Positions 43,793-50,333 of a DNA stretch of 64,000 nt are shown here, piece by piece. The translations under genes and the position numbers were made by a program. The notes below the pieces were generated by a model. That model was not told where the DNA came from, did no database searches, and saw nothing but the letters and a program-made list of their open reading frames with translations. Source of the stretch: Dactylosporangium sucinum (GTDB lineage Bacteria; Actinomycetota; Actinomycetes; Mycobacteriales; Micromonosporaceae); NCBI RefSeq assembly GCF_014647515.1, contig NZ_BMPI01000002.1:111484-175483 (forward strand), read 5' to 3'. Each line of letters opens with the position of its first letter. Within the stretch, counting starts at the first letter, position 1.

Positions 43793-43861
43793 GACTTGGG
43801 GCGTGGCTCGGGCCTGGGGCGTGGGCGTTGGGCGGAGGGGGTGGGGTCGAGGAGGTGGCGG

Positions 43862-44752
43862 TCAGGCCGTGGTCGTGGTTGTGATCAGATCCGCGCACCG
43901 CTCCGGGGCGTCCGCGAACGGAAGGTGGCCGCAGCCGGCCAGCCGCACGTGCCGGGCCGACGGGAGGAGGCGCTGGGCGCGGCGGGACTGGTACGCCGGG
44001 AGAATCGCGTCCCGGGTGCCCCACGCGATCGTCACCGGGATCGCCGGCAGCGCGCCCGGGTCCGCGAAGCGGTGGTGGGCGAACGACGCCCGGGCGGCGG
44101 CGAAGCCCGGGGCCGCGGCGAGGGCGGCGGCGTCGGCCACGCCCTCGGCCGGGTCGACGCGGGACGGGTGGCCGAAGAAGAGGCCGTACAGCGCGATGCG
44201 GCCGGCCGACGTCGCCGACAGACCGGGCAGCGCGGGACGAAGGGTGCGGGCCATGACGCGGGCCGCCGTCACCGACGCCTGGCACCAGCGGCGCGACAGC
44301 GGGCCCCAGAAGCCGATCGGGCTGAACGCGGTGACCGAGCGGGCGAAGCCGCGGCGGCCGAGCTCCAGGGCGACGCCGCCGCCCATCGAGCTGCCGGCGA
44401 CGTGGCACGGCTCCCCGGCGAGGTCCTCGACCCAGTCCGCGAGCGCCGCGAGGTACCCGGCCGGCGAGGGTAGATCGACCAGCGTCTGTGCAGTGCCGGG
44501 CTGGGGAGCGTCGTCGAAGGGCGGGGCAGCGCCCGGCCGGGGAGCGTCGTCGAGGGGCGGGGCGGCGCCCGGCCGAGAAGCAGCGCCGTGGGGCGGGGCA
44601 GCGCCCGGCTGGGGAGCAGCGCCGAGCGGTGGGGCGGTGCCGAAGCCGGGGAGGTCGGCGGCGAGCACGTCGAAGCGCGCCTCCAGCGCGGGCAGCACCG
44701 GGCGCCACAGCTGCCGGCGGCTGCCGATACCGTGCAGCAGGACCAGGCGCAT
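43862..44752 (-). CDS. Alpha/beta hydrolase with a repeat-expanded insertion
   Basis: A 296-residue hydrolase: LLHGIGSRRQLW near the start (oxyanion region), nucleophile in AGSSMGGG (about residue 117), acid/base residues likely Asp in GTRDAILP and His in GCGHLPFAD. Between DLPGFG (about 38) and YLAALADWV (about 99) the expected short loop is replaced by about 55 residues of Pro/Ala/Gly repeats (PGAAPPxDDAP type) ending TLVDLPSP. That last segment is one arm of the intergenic hairpin element read in frame. Whether the protein still folds and works is unknown. It is divergent from the GMC oxidoreductase gene. Confidence 0.8.
   Translation of the reverse strand: MRLVLLHGIGSRRQLWRPVLPALEARFDVLAADLPGFGTAPPLGAAPQPGAAPPHGAASRPGAAPPLDDAPRPGAAPPFDDAPQPGTAQTLVDLPSPAGYLAALADWVEDLAGEPCHVAGSSMGGGVALELGRRGFARSVTAFSPIGFWGPLSRRWCQASVTAARVMARTLRPALPGLSATSAGRIALYGLFFGHPSRVDPAEGVADAAALAAAPGFAAARASFAHHRFADPGALPAIPVTIAWGTRDAILPAYQSRRAQRLLPSARHVRLAGCGHLPFADAPERCADLITTTTTA
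44465..44486. repeat. Single arm of the hairpin element inside a gene
   Basis: Twenty-two bases identical to the right arm of the hairpin at 4301-4322, without the left arm, located in the hydrolase coding region and read on the minus strand as TLVDLPS. Confidence 0.9.
44490..44640. repeat. 36-bp in-frame tandem repeats
   Basis: About three to four degenerate copies of a 36-bp unit (12 codons, PGAAPPxDDAPx on the minus strand), directly adjoining the single hairpin arm at 44465. The unit is a multiple of the 18-bp period seen beside the hairpin at 48611. Confidence 0.75.
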
Positions 44753-44765
44753 CGCTGCATCGTAC

Positions 44766-44786
44766 TTGTTGACACCCCGACAACAA
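44766..44786. promoter_or_regulatory. Inverted repeat between divergent hydrolase and GMC genes
   Basis: TTGTTGAC-N5-GACAACAA, an imperfect palindrome between the hydrolase start (44752) and the GMC start (44804). It is probably the operator of a regulator for this pair; it differs from the IclR-type sites and from the 47114 palindrome. Confidence 0.45.
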
Positions 44787-44803
44787 CCCGGCACCGTGAC
44801 GGG

Positions 44804-46468
44804 GTGACCAGCGACTACGACGTCGTCGTCATCGGTTCGGGGTTCGGCGGCAGCGTCACCGCGCTGCGCCTGTCCGAGAAGGGCTACCGCGTCGGCGTGC
44901 TGGAGGCCGGCCGGCGCTTCGCCGACGACGAGTTCGCCAAGACCTCCTGGCGGCTGCGCGACTACCTGTACGCGCCCGCGCTCGGCTGCCACGGCATCCT
45001 GCGCATGACGCTGCTCCCGCACGCGCTGGTGCTCTCCGGCGCCGGGGTGGGCGGGGGCTCGCTCGGGTACGCCAACACGCTGTACCGGCCGCCGGACGTG
45101 TTCTTCGAGGACCCCCGGTGGGCCGGCATCACCGACTGGAAGGCCGAGCTCGACCCGCACTACGACCAGGCGAGCCGGATGCTCGGGGTGACCGTCAACC
45201 CGGTCACCACCAGGGCCGACGAGGTGCTCAAGGCGGTCGCCGAGGACATGGGCGCCGGGCACACCTACCGCCGCACACCGGTCGGCGTGTACATCACCGG
45301 GCGCCCCGGGCAGACCTCGCCCGACCCGTACTTCGGCGGCGCCGGACCCGAGCGCACCAGCTGCACGTTCTGCGGCGCGTGCATGACCGGCTGCCGGGTC
45401 GGCGCGAAGAACACGACGGTGAAAAACTACCTGTACCTCGCCGAGCGCGCGGGCGCGACCGTCCACGAGCGCGCCACCGTCGTCGACCTGGCGCCGCTGG
45501 CCGACGGCCGCTGGGCGGTGCGGACCCGGAAGCGGACGTTCACCGCCGGCCAGGTGGTGCTCGCCGCCGGCGCCGTCGGCACCCAGCGGCTGCTGCACCA
45601 CATGCGCCGCCGGGGCCGCCTGCCCAACCTGTCCGAGCGCCTCGGCCGGCTCAGCCGCACCAACTCGGAGTCGATCCTGGGGCCGCGCTCGCGCCGCAGG
45701 GACGCCGACTTCAGCCACGGCGTGGCGATCACGTCCTCGATCCACCCGGACGCCGAGACGCACGTCGAGCCCGTCCGGTACGGGCCGGGCAGCAACCTGC
45801 TGGGCCTGATGGCCGCCGTGCTCGTCGACGACACCGGCCGCGCGCCGCGCTGGCTGGCCGGCCTGGGGCGCACCCTGGCGAGCTGGCGGGACTGGCCCCG
45901 GCTCTTCTGGGTGCGGCGCTGGTCGCAGCAGACGATCGTCCTGCTCGCCATGCAGCCGAAGGACAACTCGATCACGGTCCGCGGGCGGCGGGGACCGCTC
46001 GGCGGGCAGCGGCTCACCAGCCGGCCGGGCGAGGGCGAGCCGAACCCGGTCTACGTGCCGGTCGCCCACGAGGTGGCGCGGCGGGTCGCGGAGAAGATCG
46101 ACGGTGTACCGCTGGGAGCCGTGACCGAGCTGGTCAACCGCCCGGTGACCGGCCACTTCATCGGCGGCGCGACGATCGGTGCAGACCCGGCGACGGGCGT
46201 CGTCGACCCGTACCACCGCGTCTTCGGCCACCCCGGGCTGCACGTCGTCGACGGCTCGGCGATCACGGCCAACCTGGGCGTGAACCCGTCGCTGACGATC
46301 TGCGCGCTGGCCGAGCGGGCGATGTCGCTGTGGCCGAACCGGGGCGAACCGGATCCCCGGCCGCCACTGGGCGCACCCTATGCGCGGCTCGACGCGATCG
46401 CACCCCACCACCCGGCCGTCCCGCGAGGCGCCCCGGGAGCACTGCGGACGACCAGGAATAATGGCTGA
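44804..46468 (+). CDS. GMC-family FAD oxidoreductase (cholesterol-oxidase-like)
   Basis: A 554-residue flavoprotein: FAD-binding VVIGSGFGGSVTALRLSEKG (residues 7-26), GVGGGSLGYAN, a Cys-rich stretch CTFCGACMTGC found in this branch of GMC oxidoreductases, and the C-terminal NLGVNPSLTICALAERA. Members oxidise sterol or other alcohols and isomerise or reduce ring systems. GTG 44804 is the start that gives the standard N-terminus. The TetR gene overlaps its last 8 bases, so both are on one transcript, with a Baeyer-Villiger-type enzyme next: a plausible alcohol-ketone-ester sequence with the hydrolase at 43862 (inference). Confidence 0.88.
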   Translation: MTSDYDVVVIGSGFGGSVTALRLSEKGYRVGVLEAGRRFADDEFAKTSWRLRDYLYAPALGCHGILRMTLLPHALVLSGAGVGGGSLGYANTLYRPPDVFFEDPRWAGITDWKAELDPHYDQASRMLGVTVNPVTTRADEVLKAVAEDMGAGHTYRRTPVGVYITGRPGQTSPDPYFGGAGPERTSCTFCGACMTGCRVGAKNTTVKNYLYLAERAGATVHERATVVDLAPLADGRWAVRTRKRTFTAGQVVLAAGAVGTQRLLHHMRRRGRLPNLSERLGRLSRTNSESILGPRSRRRDADFSHGVAITSSIHPDAETHVEPVRYGPGSNLLGLMAAVLVDDTGRAPRWLAGLGRTLASWRDWPRLFWVRRWSQQTIVLLAMQPKDNSITVRGRRGPLGGQRLTSRPGEGEPNPVYVPVAHEVARRVAEKIDGVPLGAVTELVNRPVTGHFIGGATIGADPATGVVDPYHRVFGHPGLHVVDGSAITANLGVNPSLTICALAERAMSLWPNRGEPDPRPPLGAPYARLDAIAPHHPAVPRGAPGALRTTRNNG

Positions 46469-47108
46469 CATGCATGCCATCGGCGAGCTCGCGCCGCGCG
46501 GGCGGCGGCTGGAGCCCGACGAGCGGCGCGAGCAGATCCTGTCCTGCGCGGTGCGGCTGTTCGGCGAGCGGCCCTACGCGGAGGTGTCCACGACCGACAT
46601 CGCCAACGCCGCCGGGGTGGCGCGTGGGCTGATCAACCACTACTTCGGTACCAAGAAGGGGCTCTTCATCGAGGCCGTCCGGGTGCTCGTCACCATCCCC
46701 GAGGTGGCCGTCGAGCAGCTGCCGGAGGGGGACCTCGCGACGCGGGTGGACGCGAGCGTCACCTGGTTCCTCGACGTCGTCTCGCGGCACAGCACCTCGT
46801 GGCTGGCGGCCGTCGACGGCGGCGGGGTCGGGCGGGACCCGGACGTGCAGCGGGTGCTCGCCGAGGCCGACGAGATCGCGGCCGAGAGCATCCTGGTCGC
46901 GGTCGGTCTGGCCGGCGTCCGGCGGCATCGGGAGCAGCTGCGGGCGATGATCCGGGCGTACTGCGGGCTGGCCAAGGCGACCGCCCGCGAGTGGCTGGAG
47001 CGCGGCGCACTGGACCGCGCGCAGGTCCACACGCTGCTCGCCACCACGCTCATCACGCTGGTCGAGCAGGTGTTCCCGACGCTGGGCGCGCCCCGCCGGC
47101 GCCGCTGA
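46461..47108 (+). CDS. TetR-family transcriptional regulator
   Basis: A 215-residue regulator: N-terminal helix-turn-helix (about residues 20-66, STTDIANAAGVARGLINHYFGTKKGLF) and a helical ligand-binding domain. ATG 46461 overlaps the GMC stop. A perfect 17-bp palindrome lies right after the gene (47114) and in front of the monooxygenase, likely its operator. It would control the GMC/monooxygenase group in response to a hydrophobic substrate. Confidence 0.9.
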   Translation: MADMHAIGELAPRGRRLEPDERREQILSCAVRLFGERPYAEVSTTDIANAAGVARGLINHYFGTKKGLFIEAVRVLVTIPEVAVEQLPEGDLATRVDASVTWFLDVVSRHSTSWLAAVDGGGVGRDPDVQRVLAEADEIAAESILVAVGLAGVRRHREQLRAMIRAYCGLAKATAREWLERGALDRAQVHTLLATTLITLVEQVFPTLGAPRRRR

Positions 47109-47113
47109 GGCTA

Positions 47114-47130
47114 TTGGCGACTTGCCAATT
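47114..47130. promoter_or_regulatory. Palindrome, candidate TetR operator
   Basis: ATTGGC-GACTT-GCCAAT, a perfect 6-5-6 palindrome between the TetR stop and the monooxygenase GTG (47149). Confidence 0.6.
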
Positions 47131-47148
47131 ACCTGTTAGGTTCCGGCC

Positions 47149-48573
47149 GTGACGCGCGTGGCCATCATCGGGGCCGGGTTCGGCGGCATCGCCGCGGCCC
47201 ACCTGCTGCGGCGCGCCGGCTTCACCGACGTGACCGTCTTCGAGAAGGCCGGCGACGTCGGCGGCGTCTGGCGCGACAACACCTACCCGGGCTGCGCGTG
47301 CGACATCCCCGCCCCGCTGTACTCGTACTCCTTCGCCCTCAACCCCGACTGGTCGCAGCGCTTCCCGCCGCAGGCGGAGATCCTGGGGTACCTCCGGCGC
47401 TGCGTGCGCGACCTCGGGCTGGAGCCGCACGTGCGCCTCGGCGCCGAGGTCACCGAGGCGGCCTGGACCGGCACCGCCTGGCGGCTCACCCTGGCCGACG
47501 GCGCCGCGCACGAGTTCGACGTGCTCGTGCCGGCGACCGGCCAGCTGTCGAGGCCGGCCCTGCCCGCGATCCCCGGCGCCGGCGACTTCGCCGGCCGGGT
47601 GACGCACACCGCCGGCTGGGACCCGTCGCTCGACGTCACCGGCAAGCGCGTCGGCGTCATCGGCACGGGTGCCAGCGCCGTCCAGCTGGTGCCGGCGATC
47701 GCCGCCCGCGCGGCGCGCATCACGGTCTTCCAGCGCACCGCGCCCTGGACGCTCCCGAAGCCGAACCGGCGGTACGGCCGGATCCGCCGCGTCGTCAACC
47801 GCCGGGTCCCCGGCGTGATGCGCGCCGCCCGCGCCGGCACCTGGCTGCTGACGGTGGTCACCGGCCGGGCGGTCCTGGGCCAACCCCTGTCCGGGCGCCT
47901 GGTGCACGGCATCTCGACACTCCAGCGGTACTGGCAGGCAGGCCGGCTGCGGGACCGCGTCACGCCCGACTACGCGATGGGGTGCAAGCGGGTCCTGTTC
48001 ACGGGCGACTGGTACCGCACGCTGCGCGCCCCGCACGTCAACCTGGTCACCGACGACGTCCTGCAGATCACGGGCGCGGGCATCCACACGGTCGACGGCG
48101 CCGTGCACGACTGCGACATCCTGGTCTACGCGACCGGCTTCGCCGCGACGGAGTTCCTGACCCCGCTGCGCGTGACGGGCCGCGACGGCCGCCTGCTGTC
48201 GGACGAGTGGCGCGAGGGAGCATACGCACACCTGGGCATCGCCGTGCCCGGCTTCCCGAACATGTTCCTGATGTACGGCCCGAACACCAACACCGGCAAC
48301 ACCTCGGTAGTCTATTTCCACGAGTCCCAGGCGCGGTACATCGTCCAGGCCGTGCGCACGATCGCCGCGTCGGGCCCGCTGGAGGTCCGGGCCGACGTGG
48401 CCGCGTCCTTCGACGCCGAGATGCAACGCCGGCTCGCGGGGAGCGTCTGGACGGGCTGTTCGAGCTGGTATCGCACCGGCTCCGGCCGCGTGGTGACCAA
48501 CTGGCCGGGGCCCGCGGCGGAGTACCGTGCGCGGACCGCCCGACTGTCCCCGGCCGACTACACGCCGCCTTGA
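47149..48573 (+). CDS. Baeyer-Villiger-type flavin monooxygenase
   Basis: A 474-residue flavoprotein with two dinucleotide-binding motifs (GAGFGGIAAAHLL at residue 7; GTGASAVQLVPAI near 173) and the fingerprint FAGRVTHTAGWDP, fitting FxGxxxHxxxW of Baeyer-Villiger monooxygenases. It converts ketones to esters or lactones with NADPH and oxygen, or oxidises N/S atoms. Start GTG 47149, preceded by the candidate TetR operator. A hairpin element follows 38 bp after its stop. Confidence 0.9.
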   Translation: MTRVAIIGAGFGGIAAAHLLRRAGFTDVTVFEKAGDVGGVWRDNTYPGCACDIPAPLYSYSFALNPDWSQRFPPQAEILGYLRRCVRDLGLEPHVRLGAEVTEAAWTGTAWRLTLADGAAHEFDVLVPATGQLSRPALPAIPGAGDFAGRVTHTAGWDPSLDVTGKRVGVIGTGASAVQLVPAIAARAARITVFQRTAPWTLPKPNRRYGRIRRVVNRRVPGVMRAARAGTWLLTVVTGRAVLGQPLSGRLVHGISTLQRYWQAGRLRDRVTPDYAMGCKRVLFTGDWYRTLRAPHVNLVTDDVLQITGAGIHTVDGAVHDCDILVYATGFAATEFLTPLRVTGRDGRLLSDEWREGAYAHLGIAVPGFPNMFLMYGPNTNTGNTSVVYFHESQARYIVQAVRTIAASGPLEVRADVAASFDAEMQRRLAGSVWTGCSSWYRTGSGRVVTNWPGPAAEYRARTARLSPADYTPP

Positions 48574-48610
48574 GCGCCGCCGGCCGGTCCCGCACCGCGG
48601 GTCTTCCACA

Positions 48611-48670
48611 GACGTTGGTCGATCTACCCTCATGTTGATCTCGCACGGTGAGGGTAGATCGACCAACGTC
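48611..48670. repeat. Long perfect inverted repeat (hairpin element, copy 2)
   Basis: A 22-bp perfect stem (48611-48632 with 48649-48670) and a 16-nt loop. Compared with the copy at 4263, two stem positions differ and both partners have changed so that pairing is kept (C-G to T-A at pair 5, G-C to A-T at pair 22). Both loops contain GATCTC. Confidence 0.93.
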
Positions 48671-48710
48671 ACACGGCGAACCCCGGCACCCACCCGGCCC
48701 GCGGCCCGCA

Positions 48711-48870
48711 CCTCGCCCGCGACCCGAGCGCCGCCCGCAGCCCGCGCCTCGCCCGCAGCCCACACCTCGCCCGCGGCCCACACCTCGCCCGCGGCCCGCG
48801 CCTCGCCCGCAGCCCGCGCCCCTCTCGCGGCTCACGCCTCGCCTGCGACCCGCACCCGCCCACGGCTGGC
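48711..48870. repeat. 18-bp degenerate tandem repeat
   Basis: Units beginning CCTCGCCCGC recur at 48711, 48747, 48765, 48783, 48801 and 48837, all in an 18-bp register, and looser copies continue to about 49080. The region has no supported gene; together with the hairpin and the promoter at 49116 it accounts for the 627-bp gap before the secreted esterase. Confidence 0.75.
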
Positions 48871-49115
48871 GGCCCGAACTCGCCCGCGACCCGCACTCCG
48901 ACGCCGCGGACAACACTGCGCACACGAGCCGCACCCCAGCGCCGGGCACTGCCACTCGCGGGACCCGCACCGCCGACCACAGTGAGCCCGGCACCCACCC
49001 AGCCCGCGACCCACACCTCGCCCGCGGCCCGCACCCCCCACCACCCCGGCCCGCCCACCGCGCGCCGAACCCAGCGGCGGCGCCGCCCCCGACACCAATG
49101 GCAGTCGATGCCCTC

Positions 49116-49180
49116 TTGACAGCCCGCCAACAACGATGCGTGAATTTCCTCTAAGGAAACGGCGTATCACTCAGCGATAC
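49116..49180 (+). promoter_or_regulatory. Promoter with two adjacent palindromic operators (site 7)
   Basis: TTGACA (49116-49121), 18-bp spacer, GTGAAT (49140-49145). Then ATTTCCT-CTA-AGGAAAC (49144-49160) and, 3 nt later, GTATCAC-TCA-GCGATAC (49164-49180), both with the 7-3-7 layout of the IclR-type sites, so four half-sites are spaced by one helical turn. Confidence 0.65.
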
Positions 49181-49200
49181 ACGTCAGGAGGCTGTATCCG

Positions 49201-50175
49201 ATGTTCGCCAAGCGTGTCTCCGCCCTCGCCGGTGCGCTCACCGTCGTCGCCGCCCTCGCCCTGCCCGGCACCGCGCACGCGGCGCCGGCCTGGACCGAGG
49301 TCAGCACCACGGTCGACGTCAAGTGCGCGGCGCTGACGTACCACCCGGCCGCGGACTGGTTCTTCCCGGCCACCACCAGCCCCAAGGGCCTGGTCTACCT
49401 GCAGCACGGCTTCTCCCGCTCGAACGGCAACATGGCCGACCTGGCCGAGCACTACGCGACCGCGGGCTTCGTGGTCTTCGCGCCCACGCTGCCGTCGGCC
49501 GACATCTTCGGCTGCACGGTCAACAACATCGGCAACAACACGCCGTTCCTCAACAACGTCGCCGCCGTGCTCGGCGACGCGAGCAACGCGAACGGCGCGC
49601 TCGCCCGCAGCTACGCCACCGCCGCCGCGCAGGCCGGGCGGTCCGGCACGGCGCTGCCCACCAGGTACGTCATCGCCGGGCACTCCGCCGGCGGCGAGGC
49701 CGTCGCGTACATCGCGAACCGGCTGCGTACCACGTACCCGTCCCAGTTTGCCCGGGTCAAGCTCGTCCAGCTGCTCGACCCGGTGAAGTCGCCCGTCGGC
49801 TCCAACCTTGCCGCCGGGCTCAACGGGCTCGCCCAGACGAGCGTGCCGGTGTACGCGATCTCGTCCCCGCCGTACCTCGCGAACAGCTTCGGCAACGGCA
49901 CGACCGAGCTCGTCAACGACCTGGACCGGCCGTTCCTCGGGGTCCGGCTCACCACCGGCTCCCACTGCGACGCGGAGGGCGCCAGCACCGACGGCCTCTG
50001 CACGGTGCTGAACGGCACCTCCCAGCCGCAGAACGTGGCCGCGCTGCAGACCTTCGCGGTCGCCTGGGCGCTCGACGCGGCCGGAGGCACCACGACGACC
50101 ACGTACTACCCGGGCGGTACCTACTACCAGTCCCTGCTCGGCAGCGGCGTCACGCAGACCCTGTCCGGCGCCTGA
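49201..50175 (+). CDS. Secreted alpha/beta hydrolase (esterase)
   Basis: A 324-residue exported hydrolase: signal peptide 1-28 (ending GTAHAA), LVYLQHGFSRSNGNMADLAEHYATAG (oxyanion region, about 62-87, quoted in part: YLQHGFSRSNGN), nucleophile Ser in AGHSAGGEAVAY (about 161) and a likely catalytic His in TTGSHCDAEG. The fold start resembles chlorophyllase/PET-hydrolase-type enzymes. AGGAGG lies 9 bases before the ATG, and the double operator at 49144 places it in the regulon. It could cleave an ester outside the cell, for example the phytol ester, before uptake (inference). Confidence 0.85.
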   Translation: MFAKRVSALAGALTVVAALALPGTAHAAPAWTEVSTTVDVKCAALTYHPAADWFFPATTSPKGLVYLQHGFSRSNGNMADLAEHYATAGFVVFAPTLPSADIFGCTVNNIGNNTPFLNNVAAVLGDASNANGALARSYATAAAQAGRSGTALPTRYVIAGHSAGGEAVAYIANRLRTTYPSQFARVKLVQLLDPVKSPVGSNLAAGLNGLAQTSVPVYAISSPPYLANSFGNGTTELVNDLDRPFLGVRLTTGSHCDAEGASTDGLCTVLNGTSQPQNVAALQTFAVAWALDAAGGTTTTTYYPGGTYYQSLLGSGVTQTLSGA

Positions 50176-50181
50176 CCCGAC

Positions 50182-50220
50182 GAGGCGGCGTCCGTCCGCA
50201 CCCGGAACGGACGCCGCCTC
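50182..50220. terminator. 14-bp hairpin terminator
   Basis: Perfect stem 50182-50195 with 50207-50220 and an 11-nt loop, 7 bp after the esterase stop. Confidence 0.8.
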
Positions 50221-50333
50221 CCCCGGCCCGTGCGCCGGCGGCGTGGTGTCGAGTCGGGAACCCGCACACCAGGGCGGGCGAACCGTCATCCAGCCGACGG
50301 AACCACCGGCCGGTCGGGCCGTATGGTCGGGCG

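Noticed and set aside
48711..49100. Possible CRISPR-like array at the 18-bp repeats
   Set aside because: The units are adjacent, degenerate and have no unique spacers; it is a minisatellite.
49323..50333. Upstream extension of the SARP regulator frame by more than 300 codons
   Set aside because: The extension is Arg-rich noise antiparallel in character to the secreted esterase gene, and the known DNA-binding domain starts at GTG 50334.
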